This document shows, piece by piece, positions 25,003 through 32,878 of a DNA stretch of 56,432 bases. The notes under the pieces were generated by a model. That model was not told where the DNA came from. It did no database searches and saw only the letters and a program-made list of their open reading frames with translations. The number at the start of each line of letters is the position of its first letter. Within the stretch, counting starts at the first letter, position 1. This DNA is from Nocardia cyriacigeorgica NBRC 100375 (lineage in GTDB: Bacteria > Actinomycetota > Actinomycetes > Mycobacteriales > Mycobacteriaceae): NCBI RefSeq assembly GCF_000308555.1, contig NZ_BAFY01000131.1, positions 1-56,432 of the forward strand. The letters run 5' to 3'. The position numbers and the translations under genes were made by a program.

Positions 25003-27543
25003 TCAGTCGCCGCTGTCGTACCCCAGCCGCACGTCGTGCGTCACCTCACCGCCGGACACCGTCACCTGCCCGGTGACCGCCGGATAGCCGCGCGCAACGA
25101 TCGTGTACCGGCCGACCGGAAGATCCGGCACCACATACCGGCCGTGTTCGTCGGTGCGGGTGGTCGCGGTCAGTTCGCCGGTGTCGTCAAGGACGGTGAT
25201 CTGGGCGTCGGCGACGGTGTGGCCGTCCGCGGTTTCGGCCGTGCCGACCAGCACCGCCATCGGTGTCAGCTCGATGTCGTGGCGCAGCACACCGGTGTCG
25301 GGCACCGCGAGGGTGCCGGCGTCGGGGCGCATATGGTCGGCCACCGCCACCAGCGTGTACGAGCCCGCGACGACCCCCTCGCACACATAGGTGCCGTCCG
25401 CGCCGGTCACCGCGGCGGCCACGACCTCGCCCCGCTGATCGGTCAACGTCACCGTCGCGCCTGCGAGCAGATCGCCGCTACCGGCCGAACGCACCACACC
25501 GGACAGCCGTCCCGAGCCCAGCAGCGTCAGATCCAACCGCTGCGGCTGCGGCCCGACCGCCACGTTGACCGCGGTCGGCTGATGTCCGTTCGCCGAGGCG
25601 ATCAGCACATAGCTACCGGCGTCCGCGGCCGGGAAGACGAACTCGCCGTTGGCGTCACCGGTGACGCGTGCGGCTTGGCGGCCCTTCGGATCGATCAGGG
25701 TGAGCGCCGCCTCGGGTACCGGACGTCCGTCCTCGCGATGGACCCGTCCGCTGATCGCGACGTCCTCGCCGTAGCCGCTGCCGGCATCGAATGCGGCCGT
25801 CACCGTGCCCTCGCGCGCACCGTGACCGTTGGCCTCGGCATGCCTGAGCGCGGCGGCGGCCAGCACCGGCTCCGGCTCCGACAGCGCCTGTGCGGCGCCC
25901 TCCCACACCTGATCCTCATCCCAGGACGAGGCGGTGGTATCGGCTGCCTCGGCATCCGGCGCGGTCGCGGGCACCGGCGCGTCCTGCAGCGGGATCTCCT
26001 TCATGAACATCAGCACCACACACGCCAGCAACGCGACCGCGGCCGCCGCGTAGAACACGCCCTGCATGGAGTCGGTGAAACCGGTCAGGATCGGCACCCG
26101 GACCTCCGGCGGCAGCGTGGCGATGACACTGGTATTGCTCTGCAGGTCACCGAGGGCGGCGGCGTCGAAGCCGGGCGGCAGCGTTCCGCCGAAGGCGTCG
26201 GTGATCTTGCGCGGCAGCAGGTTGAACAGGATGGTCAGGAAGATCGCGACGCCGAGGGTGCCGCCCATCTGCCGGAAGAACGTCGCCGATGCCGTCGACA
26301 CCCCCATATCCGAGCGCGGGCCCGCGTTCTGCGCGGCGATGATCAACGTCTGCATGCAGGCACCGAGCCCGAGCCCGATGACGCCGCCATAGACCAGTGG
26401 CTGCCACAGTGCGCTGTCGTAGTGCACCTGCGCGTATAGCACCGCGCCCACCGCGATGATGAAGGTGCCCGCCACCGGCAGGATCTTGTAGCGGCCGGTG
26501 CGCTTGGTGATCTGGCCCGCCACCCCGGAACCGATCATGATGCCGAGCACCAGCGGCAGCATCAGCAGGCCCGCCTTGGTGGGTGAATACCCGCGCACCA
26601 CCTGGAAGTACTGCGGCACCATGGTGATCGCGCCGAACATCGCGACACCGACGATGAATCCGCCCGCGATGGTGACACTGAACGTCGAATTCTTGAACAA
26701 CCGCAGCGGAATCAGGGCGGCGTCCTTCATCAGGAATTCGATCAGCACGAACAGCAGCAAACCGGCGGCGCCGATGCCGTAGCAGGTCAGCGCCTTATGC
26801 GAATCCCAGCCCCAATGCCTGCCCTGTTCGGCCACGATCAGCAACGGCACCACGCAGACCGCCAGGGCGATCGCGCCGAGCCAGTCGATGCGATGGTTCT
26901 GCCGTTGATGCGGAACGTTGAGCACCTTCGCGACCACGATCATCGCCAGCACCCCGACCGGCACGTTCACCAGGAACACCCAGCGCCAGCCCTCGATGCC
27001 GCCGAGGAGGTCGTAATCGGAGAAGAAGCCGCCGAGCACCGGGCCGAGCACGGTCGCGCCACCGAAGACGATCATGAAATAGCCCTGGTAGCGCACGCGT
27101 TCGCGGGCCGGGACGATATCGCCGATGATGGTGAACGCCAGCGACATCAGGCCACCGGCGCCAAGGCCCTGGAAGGCGCGGAACGCGGCGAGCTGATACA
27201 TCGAGGTGGCGAAGGTGCAGGCCACCGAACCGAGGACGAACAGCCCGATCGCCAGGAGGTAGAACGGTTTGCGGCCGTAGATGTCGGCGAGTTTGCCGTA
27301 CAGCGGTGTGGTGATGGTCGCGGTGATCAGATAGGCGGTGGTGGCCCACGCCTGTTCGTCGAAACCGTGCAAGCTGTTGGCGATCTTGACGATCGCGACG
27401 CTCACGATGTTCTGGTCCAGCGCGGCCAGGAACATGCCGAGCAACAGGCCGGAGAGAATCGTCAGCATCTGCCGATGCGACAGAGTGGTGCTCTCGCCGG
27501 TCTCCGGGGGCCCCGCGTCCGCCCGGGTGGTCGATGTGGTCAT
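25003..27543 (-). CDS. MFS drug transporter (DHA2, 14-span) fused to three carboxypeptidase-regulatory-like domains
   Basis: An 846-aa protein. Residues about 25-545 are an EmrB/QacA-type major facilitator: LLLGMFLAALDQNIVSVAI (motif D1 region), YGKLADIYGRKPFYL (motif A) and GPVLGGFFSDY (antiporter motif C). An Ala/Glu linker (about 550-620) follows. Then come three repeats of about 70-75 residues of the CarboxypepD_reg beta-sandwich type: SGRVHREDGRPVPEAALTL, SGVVRSAGSGDLLAGATVTL and VGTAETADGHTVADAQITV, each ending in a GSY/GRYTLVA-like strand. With 14 spans the C-terminus should face the cytoplasm, an odd place for these domains. The start at 27543 is chosen at MTTSTT; upstream codons in frame cross the operator. 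The 24853-25002 gap holds no recognised feature. Confidence 0.9.
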   Translation of the reverse strand: MTTSTTRADAGPPETGESTTLSHRQMLTILSGLLLGMFLAALDQNIVSVAIVKIANSLHGFDEQAWATTAYLITATITTPLYGKLADIYGRKPFYLLAIGLFVLGSVACTFATSMYQLAAFRAFQGLGAGGLMSLAFTIIGDIVPARERVRYQGYFMIVFGGATVLGPVLGGFFSDYDLLGGIEGWRWVFLVNVPVGVLAMIVVAKVLNVPHQRQNHRIDWLGAIALAVCVVPLLIVAEQGRHWGWDSHKALTCYGIGAAGLLLFVLIEFLMKDAALIPLRLFKNSTFSVTIAGGFIVGVAMFGAITMVPQYFQVVRGYSPTKAGLLMLPLVLGIMIGSGVAGQITKRTGRYKILPVAGTFIIAVGAVLYAQVHYDSALWQPLVYGGVIGLGLGACMQTLIIAAQNAGPRSDMGVSTASATFFRQMGGTLGVAIFLTILFNLLPRKITDAFGGTLPPGFDAAALGDLQSNTSVIATLPPEVRVPILTGFTDSMQGVFYAAAAVALLACVVLMFMKEIPLQDAPVPATAPDAEAADTTASSWDEDQVWEGAAQALSEPEPVLAAAALRHAEANGHGAREGTVTAAFDAGSGYGEDVAISGRVHREDGRPVPEAALTLIDPKGRQAARVTGDANGEFVFPAADAGSYVLIASANGHQPTAVNVAVGPQPQRLDLTLLGSGRLSGVVRSAGSGDLLAGATVTLTDQRGEVVAAAVTGADGTYVCEGVVAGSYTLVAVADHMRPDAGTLAVPDTGVLRHDIELTPMAVLVGTAETADGHTVADAQITVLDDTGELTATTRTDEHGRYVVPDLPVGRYTIVARGYPAVTGQVTVSGGEVTHDVRLGYDSGD

Positions 27544-27661
27544 GTGAGCCCTGATTCTGATCTGGTAGCCGTGGCTGGGGAGCGCGCGCTGCGGCGCGGC
27601 CGTGGACCGGATCGGCGGCGCGTGATCAGGCTGTGCGCCCCAGCAGAATTGTTTAGCAACA

Positions 27662-27686
27662 GCAACTAGTTGCGTCGGCCAACTAT
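27662..27686. promoter_or_regulatory. palindromic operator upstream of the MFS gene
   Basis: GCAACTAGTTGC (27662-27673) is a perfect 12-base palindrome, and TAGTTG-N7-CAACTA (27668-27686) is a second, overlapping inverted repeat. They stand in an A/T-rich patch about 120 bases before the MFS start. This form suits a TetR or MarR repressor; none is adjacent. The rest of 27544-27852 shows nothing else. Confidence 0.55.
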
Positions 27687-27852
27687 ACAATCGCCGGGTG
27701 TGTCGGCCGTCACCGGGTGCGACCGTCCCCGCGCGCGCCGTCGATGGGAATCAATGGTTTCGCCGACAACGGTGCATCGACTATGAATGTGGGGTGCCAC
27801 AGCCACGTGTGATCGTCTGCCCGCCTTCCGATCTGTGCCGCCGGGAGTCGAT

Positions 27853-29454
27853 GTGACCATCGAGCACCCCATCGAGCAGCCCGTCGAGGACGAGGTCTCC
27901 CAGCTGGCGCAGCGGGTCGAGAAGGCCCGCGGCCGGCTGGCGTATCAGTTCGATCCGGCGCTCACCGATGCCCTGTCGGAAGAAGAACTGCGCGCCGAAC
28001 GCGAACTCGCCGAGCGCATTCGGGTCCAGGACCGGGCGCAACGCTGGAAACAGGCCCAGGCCGCGGCCGCCGCCGCCGACCGTGCCAGGCAGACCACCGA
28101 AGAAATCGAGAAGGCCGACATTCGAGATCTCTTGCTCGCCCGTAAGGCAATCGCCAACCAGCAGCGCGAATCCAGCCCGCACGCCAAACTGGCCTCGCTC
28201 TACCGACACCGCTCGTGGTCATTGCGCGCGCTGGCCGGTGTGGTGGCGGCGGGCATGTTGTGGTCGGCGGTCAATGTGCAGCACAACATCGCCCCCGGCG
28301 GGCCCGGCGACCCGCTGTACTGGTTCAGCTATCTGATCGAGGCGATGATCAGTGTCTGCCTCATCATCATCATGATCGGCACCAACAAGGTGGCGGAATG
28401 GGGTGTGGTCGACAACCGGCAGAAGGTCGCCGCCGCCGAAATCGCGCTGCTGGCGTTGACGGTCAGCCTCAACACCTACCCGTATGTGCGTGATGCGCAG
28501 TGGTACGAGGCGGCCGTGCACGCCGTGGCGCCGGTGATGATCGGCGTCGCGCTGCTCATCCACGACGCCGTCAGCGCCCGGTACGGGCTGGCCATCGCGC
28601 GGGCGACCGAGCAGGTCAAGGAATTGCCCGATCCGGCCGAGCAGATCCGCAGCCGGCTGCCGGACATCAACAGCTTCCGGTTGAGCGCGCCCGATTACGC
28701 GTTGCAGCAGCCGGTGTCGATGGAGCCCGAACCCGCAGTGCGGGAGGAGGTTCCGGCCGAGGCGGTCGAGCCGGAGGGCGAGGGTGCTGAGGCCGAGACC
28801 GAGGTGCTCGAACGAGAGTCGGCGCCGCAGCCCGCGGCAGAGCCCGCACCGAAGGCCGCCTTCCGTAGCTCGGGCAAGCCGGCGACGCCGAAGATCCCGG
28901 TGTCGTTCGACGACGATGTGTTCCTCGGTTCCACCGAGAAGACGGTGGCGCGTGCGGCGTCCAATGGTGTTGCCGCCGAGGGTAAGGCGTCCGATGGTGC
29001 GCGGAAGACCGAGCAGCTCCCGGTGAAGAGCGTGGCGAGCGAGCCGGTGAACGGCGCCGCCACGACGACCGCGAAGGCGGGGGCGCCGTCGAACGGTGCC
29101 GCCCAGTCGGTCTCGAAGCCCGTCGCCGCGAAGGCTGCGGAACCGCGCTCGACGTCGACGGCCTTCCGCTCGGCCGCGGCGCCGAAGCCGGCCGAGCCGA
29201 CGGTGAGCATCGACCGCCCCGAGCCGGCTCCGGCGTTCAGCGCCCTCGCCGCCACCGACAGCCCGAAGGTCGGTGCGCTGCGCGGTCGCAAGTCCAAGAG
29301 CAAGGCGTCCGAGGCCGAACCGGCGCTGCACGAGGTCGTCCAGGCCACCAGCATCTACGACACCGGCCAGTTCCGCATCGCCGAAGAACTCGAGCGCGAA
29401 CTCGCCGAGATGCAGGCCGCACGTCGCCGCGCCAGGACCAGCAAGCAGCGCTGA
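27853..29454 (+). CDS. DUF2637 membrane protein with long disordered C-terminus
   Basis: A 533-aa protein. Residues 1-115 are charged, helical and probably coiled-coil. Four membrane spans follow at about 124-143, 156-176, 193-211 and 222-239, the DUF2637 region (WSLRALAGVVAAGMLWSAVNVQHN). Residues 300-490 are Ala/Pro/Glu/Lys-rich and disordered, ending in a basic helix (RIAEELERELAEMQAARRRARTSKQR). DUF2637 proteins resemble SpdB-type spread proteins of actinomycete conjugative elements, yet no integrase, Tra or attachment site is visible nearby. GTG 27853 is preceded by GGGAG; longer upstream frame lacks a signal. Confidence 0.82.
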   Translation: MTIEHPIEQPVEDEVSQLAQRVEKARGRLAYQFDPALTDALSEEELRAERELAERIRVQDRAQRWKQAQAAAAAADRARQTTEEIEKADIRDLLLARKAIANQQRESSPHAKLASLYRHRSWSLRALAGVVAAGMLWSAVNVQHNIAPGGPGDPLYWFSYLIEAMISVCLIIIMIGTNKVAEWGVVDNRQKVAAAEIALLALTVSLNTYPYVRDAQWYEAAVHAVAPVMIGVALLIHDAVSARYGLAIARATEQVKELPDPAEQIRSRLPDINSFRLSAPDYALQQPVSMEPEPAVREEVPAEAVEPEGEGAEAETEVLERESAPQPAAEPAPKAAFRSSGKPATPKIPVSFDDDVFLGSTEKTVARAASNGVAAEGKASDGARKTEQLPVKSVASEPVNGAATTTAKAGAPSNGAAQSVSKPVAAKAAEPRSTSTAFRSAAAPKPAEPTVSIDRPEPAPAFSALAATDSPKVGALRGRKSKSKASEAEPALHEVVQATSIYDTGQFRIAEELERELAEMQAARRRARTSKQR

Positions 29455-29469
29455 CCGGGTGCTACCGCG

Positions 29470-29871
29470 TCACGGCCGCAGGGCGAGCTTGCCGATGGTG
29501 GTGCGCTCGGCCAGGGCAGTGAGGACGGCCGGACCGTCGGCGAGATCGTGGACGGTCGGCGTCCCCGGTGGGTAGACGCCTGCCGCGCGCAGTGCCGCGA
29601 GTTCGCGCATGAGCTCGCCGAAGACCTCGGGCGCCTGCTCGATGAGCACGCGGATATGCAGGCCGATCAGGTGGATCTGGTGACGGAAGTTCAGGTCCCG
29701 CCTGCGGACCGCCGTCGTAGGTGCCGAGTGTCTGCATGACATCGGCGAAGTCGACTCCCGCCGCATCCACCCGGATCAGCACCTCGCCCTCGGCGGGTAC
29801 CGGAACCGGGGCGTCGGTGCGCAGACGTAGATGCTGTGGTCCTGTCAGCGCAGCTGTTCGAGAGCGCGCAT
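29470..29871 (-). pseudogene. remnant of a zinc-type quinone oxidoreductase (MDR family)
   Basis: Reading the minus strand from ATG 29871, MRALEQL is followed after a one-base deletion by LTGPQHLRLRTDAPVPVPAEGEVLIRVDAAGVDFADVMQTLGTYDGG, the N-terminus of an NADPH:quinone reductase. It then jumps, in another frame, to FRHQIHLIGLHIRVLIEQAPEVFGEL...GVYPPGTPTVHDLADGPAVLTAL...TIGKLAL, the C-terminus of the same family. About 200 residues of catalytic and NADP-binding domain are missing. So there are at least two frame lesions and one large internal deletion; the gene is dead. Confidence 0.8.
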
Positions 29872-29950
29872 GGTGGTGGTCAGGTTGCGCCCTGTCCGAA
29901 CCTGAATCACCGCCCCGCTGACCCCCTCACCACAGCCCGCAGGAGTCATC

Positions 29951-30304
29951 ATGTCGACGATCGTGTTCGCCCGGATCGCCGCCGTACCCGTCAGTGCCTG
30001 GCTCATCGTCCAGCTGACCGTCGATGCCGGCTACCGCGCAGGCAACATCTTCGCCGCACCTGATGTCGCCTTCTCCACGGTGCTGCTGATCGCGGCGTTC
30101 CTGCCCACCCGCAGCGCGGTGCCCGTCCTGACCGCCGGATTCTTCTTCGGCTCCGGCGTCATCACCGTTGCGGCCCTCGACCGATTCCATCGCGAGCAGG
30201 CCGGTGCCGGGGTGCTCGACCTCGTCATCGCCGCGGTCTATCTGACCTGCGCTGTGCTGTTGTCGGCTCGCGCTCTGCGGCGAATGGAGCCCGCGGCCGG
30301 TTAG
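29951..30304 (+). CDS. small four-span membrane protein
   Basis: A 117-aa protein with four hydrophobic segments (about 5-22, 38-54, 57-76, 88-107), for example VLLIAAFLPTRSAVPVLTAGFFFGSGVITVAAL. No family recognised. CAGGAG six bases before ATG 29951 supports translation. Its last 4 bases overlap the stop of the convergent methyltransferase. Confidence 0.7.
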   Translation: MSTIVFARIAAVPVSAWLIVQLTVDAGYRAGNIFAAPDVAFSTVLLIAAFLPTRSAVPVLTAGFFFGSGVITVAALDRFHREQAGAGVLDLVIAAVYLTCAVLLSARALRRMEPAAG

Positions 30305-31098
30305 GGGACGGGTCTGCGGACCAGGATTTCCAGCCGGACGAAGGTCTGGTCGTAGGTGCCGTCCGGGGCGCGTAACTCGTCGACGGCGTCGGCGAGTTGG
30401 TCGGCCAGGCGAGCGTGTGCGGTGGCGGGCGCCTGGCGGGTCAGTGATATCGCCGCGGTGGTGCGCAGCATGGCGGCCAGTTCGTCGCGGGTGAACGGGC
30501 GATGCTGCGGGACCGCCCGCACGCCATCGGCGGGGACGTCGAACCCGGCGTCGGCGAGCATTCGAGCGACGGGCGCGGGTTCCGGGAACGGCTCGGGTGG
30601 GCGCAGGTCGTTGGCACGGGCGACGCGCTCGAGCAGGTGGATCACTCCCGGTACGTTCCCGGCGGCGGCGGATTCGGAGTGATACCAGCCATCGGGGCGC
30701 AGCACCTGGTGCACGGCGGCGAAGACCTGCGGGTACGCCGAGATCGGCAGCCAGTGCAGCATGGCGCGGCTCACCACGAGATCGACCGTCCCCGGGGGGA
30801 TCAGGCGATCGAAGTTCGTGGCCGAGGAGGTGACGAATTCCAGATTGGCGCCGGCTCGCCGCCGCGCGGTGGCGAGCATGGACGGATCGTGATCGACTCC
30901 GATGACCAGCCCGTCGGGGACCAGCGCACTGATCTTCGCGGTGAATTCGCCGGTGCCGCACCCGAGATCGACCACCGTATCCCAGGCCCGGGGCGAACGA
31001 CGGGCCAGGAACCAGTCGTCGAGCGCGCGATGATGCTCGGCGGCGGCCGAGTACTCCGCGCCGCGCCAGCCCTCGCCTGCCAGGCCTCCGAGGCTCAC
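30301..31098 (-). CDS. class I SAM-dependent methyltransferase
   Basis: A 265-aa protein with the SAM-binding motif I VVDLGCGTGEFTAKIS, post-I acidic GVDHDPSML and motif IV VDLVVSRAMLHWL, as in the trans-aconitate/UbiE-like methyltransferase group. The start is uncertain: GTG at 31098 with GGAG three bases upstream is used, because the frame further upstream becomes Ser/Arg/Pro-rich and non-coding in character. Substrate unknown. Convergent with the four-span protein. Confidence 0.83.
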   Translation of the reverse strand: MSLGGLAGEGWRGAEYSAAAEHHRALDDWFLARRSPRAWDTVVDLGCGTGEFTAKISALVPDGLVIGVDHDPSMLATARRRAGANLEFVTSSATNFDRLIPPGTVDLVVSRAMLHWLPISAYPQVFAAVHQVLRPDGWYHSESAAAGNVPGVIHLLERVARANDLRPPEPFPEPAPVARMLADAGFDVPADGVRAVPQHRPFTRDELAAMLRTTAAISLTRQAPATAHARLADQLADAVDELRAPDGTYDQTFVRLEILVRRPVP

Positions 31099-31175
31099 GT
31101 CTCCGATGCTAATCCTGCGATCGGCCCATCGAACCGAGCTGTGGGCGGGATCGAGGATCCGTCCGGATCGAGGTC

Positions 31176-31205
31176 CGGTCGGCTGCCATCGAGGGCAGCC
31201 GACCG
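31176..31205 (-). terminator. hairpin downstream of His-rich gene
   Basis: Perfect 12-base arms CGGTCGGCTGCC (31176-31187) and GGCAGCCGACCG (31194-31205) with a 6-base loop, 8 bases past the stop of the minus-strand gene. Confidence 0.7.
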
Positions 31206-31213
31206 AACCCCGT

Positions 31214-32251
31214 TCAGTGGTGCACCGCCGGGGTCGACAACGTGAACGCCGCGGTGCGGACGGTGTCGCCGTGCTTGAAGTCCAGGAACAGGCGGTAGGT
31301 GCCGGGGCCGGGGACCGCAGTGTGGAACGAGACGTCCGGTCCGGGAGCGGTGATGCCGTCGCCCGGCTCACCATTCGGATGGACGTGGACGTAGGCGAGA
31401 TCGCCGGCCCGAATGATCACGAGGTGACCGAACGCCGCGAGATAGGGCTGCAAATCGGTGACCGGAACGCCGTCCTTGCGCACGGTGAGCGTGAGCAGGC
31501 TGCCCGCGCCGGTGGTGAGATCACCCGTCAGCTCGACCTCGTAGCCGTCCACCTCGAACGTGCGTACCGATTCCGGAACCGGTTGCGGCGCATAGGCACC
31601 CGCGACCGCCAGGTCCGCACCGAGCGTGATGGTCTTGCCCAGCGCCAGCGGCGAAATATCGGTGAACACCCGATACGCACCGGCCGCCGGCAGATTCAGG
31701 CGCACCGACCAGGTGCCGTCGGCCGCGCGCTCGGGATGGACATGCCAGAACCCGGTCAGCTCGCGCGGCACCACGATCAGATGCAGCTCCTTGTCATGGA
31801 TCGGCGAGTACTCGGTGACCGGCCGCCCGTCCGGGCCGATGATCCGGAAGCGGAAATCGACGTCGCCCGGCCGCAGGATCGTGTCGGCCAGTTGAAGGGT
31901 GTAGCCGTCCTGGGTGATCAGGAGGCCGCCGGGGAATTCGGCGGCGCCGTGAGCGGCGTGATCAGCGTGTCCGGCGTGACCACCATGGGACGCAGTAGCG
32001 CCGTGACCTGCGTGACCACCGGTTGTCGCGGGACCTGTGGCGGTGTGCGCTGCGTGCGTGCCGTGGGCGGTGTGGTCACCGTGAGGCGCAGTAGCGCCAT
32101 GAGCTGCGTGATCGCTGGAGGCTGCAGCACCGGTGGTGGTGTGCGCTTGGTGCGTGCCGTGACCGGCGTGGGCTCCGTGGTTGCCGTGTGTCGCGGGCGC
32201 CGTGGCTCCGGTGTGGTGGCCCTGGTGGTTGGCGTGGGGAGTGGTGCTCAT
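31214..32251 (-). CDS. His-rich copper-inducible-type protein
   Basis: A 345-aa protein. Residues 1-105 are an irregular His/Gly/Thr/Ala tail (GNHGAHAGHGTHQAHT, HGGHAGHADHAAHG) suited to binding copper or other soft metals. The rest looks like two or three beta-sandwich domains: LLITQDGYTLQLADTIL, DKELHLIVVPRELTGFWHVHPE, and GHLVIIRAGDLAYVHVHPNGE. The HVHP motifs repeat and could be further metal sites; similar segments occur in actinobacterial secreted or membrane copper proteins. No signal peptide or membrane span is visible. Start 32251 is favoured since the predicted transcription start lies inside the longer frame that begins at 32299. A TACCC-N5-GGGTA box lies in its promoter. Confidence 0.82.
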   Translation of the reverse strand: MSTTPHANHQGHHTGATAPATHGNHGAHAGHGTHQAHTTTGAAASSDHAAHGATAPHGDHTAHGTHAAHTATGPATTGGHAGHGATASHGGHAGHADHAAHGAAEFPGGLLITQDGYTLQLADTILRPGDVDFRFRIIGPDGRPVTEYSPIHDKELHLIVVPRELTGFWHVHPERAADGTWSVRLNLPAAGAYRVFTDISPLALGKTITLGADLAVAGAYAPQPVPESVRTFEVDGYEVELTGDLTTGAGSLLTLTVRKDGVPVTDLQPYLAAFGHLVIIRAGDLAYVHVHPNGEPGDGITAPGPDVSFHTAVPGPGTYRLFLDFKHGDTVRTAAFTLSTPAVHH

Positions 32252-32300
32252 GGTCGTCGTCCTTACCCTCGTGGTCTGCGCTGGCTTGTTCGTTGCCATG

Positions 32301-32329
32301 AACGTATACCCACAGGGGGTATCTGGCAA
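32301..32329 (-). promoter_or_regulatory. copper-responsive promoter with RicR/CsoR-type box
   Basis: On the minus strand, TTGCCA (complement of 32324-32329), a 17-base spacer, and TACGTT (complement of 32301-32306) form a good sigma-70 promoter. Inside the spacer TACCC-N5-GGGTA (32307-32321) matches the palindromic box bound by the copper repressors RicR/CsoR of mycobacteria. Transcription should start near 32294. Confidence 0.75.
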
Positions 32330-32485
32330 CTGGCGGACGGGTTATCCCGATCACAGCGCTGCGGTCGCGAAGAAATCCGCGAGAAATTCCGGTGCGATGT
32401 CGATTCCCGTGCCCGTGGCTCCGACGTTCCGGGTGAGGATGGACCAGATCGGGTCCGTCATCGCAGCAAGGCAAGGAGCGCATCC

Positions 32486-32878
32486 ATGAAGTACGTGATC
32501 CTGATTCATTCGAATCCGCAGCCGTGGGGGCATCCCACCGGAGATTTCCTGCCCGAGGTGCAGGCCTTGCCCGCCGCAGAGCGCGAGCGGATCAACACCG
32601 ATTTCGAGCGGCTGCTCAGCGAGATGCAGGACAACGGCGAACTGGTCGGCGGCGAGGCGCTCGGCGCCCCGGAATCCGCCCGGCTCTACCGCTGGGACGA
32701 CGGGAAACCGCTACCCACCGACGGGCCGTACTCGGAGTCGAAGGAGCATCTGGCCGGCTTCTTCCTGATCGACGTCGACAGTCGCGAGCGTGCCGAACAG
32801 CTCGCCGCGCAGTTCGCGGGCCCGGGTGAAACGGTCGAACTGCGTCCCACCATGTGGCCGGGCGGCGACGACCAATGA
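32486..32878 (+). CDS. YciI/DGPF-family protein, partner of ECF sigma factor
   Basis: A 130-aa ferredoxin-like dimeric protein of the YCII-related (DGPF) family. It starts MKYVILIHSNPQPWGH and carries LPTDGPYSESKEHLAGFFLIDVDS, the DGP(F/Y) signature. Genes of this type accompany ECF42 sigma factors and belong to their regulon; their biochemical role is not settled. AAGGAG seven bases before ATG 32486. The stop overlaps the sigma gene by 4 bases. Confidence 0.9.
   Translation: MKYVILIHSNPQPWGHPTGDFLPEVQALPAAERERINTDFERLLSEMQDNGELVGGEALGAPESARLYRWDDGKPLPTDGPYSESKEHLAGFFLIDVDSRERAEQLAAQFAGPGETVELRPTMWPGGDDQ

Noticed and set aside
27853..29950. Integrated conjugative element suggested by the DUF2637 gene and the pseudogene
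   Set aside because: No integrase, Tra or Rep gene, no tRNA and no direct-repeat ends are visible.
31099..31213. A small RNA in the gap between methyltransferase and His-rich gene
   Set aside because: The only structure is the 12-base hairpin placed right after the stop, better explained as a terminator.
32299..32301. A longer start for the His-rich protein at 32299
   Set aside because: The predicted transcription start from TTGCCA-N17-TACGTT falls near 32294, inside or downstream of that codon, so the start at 32251 is preferred.
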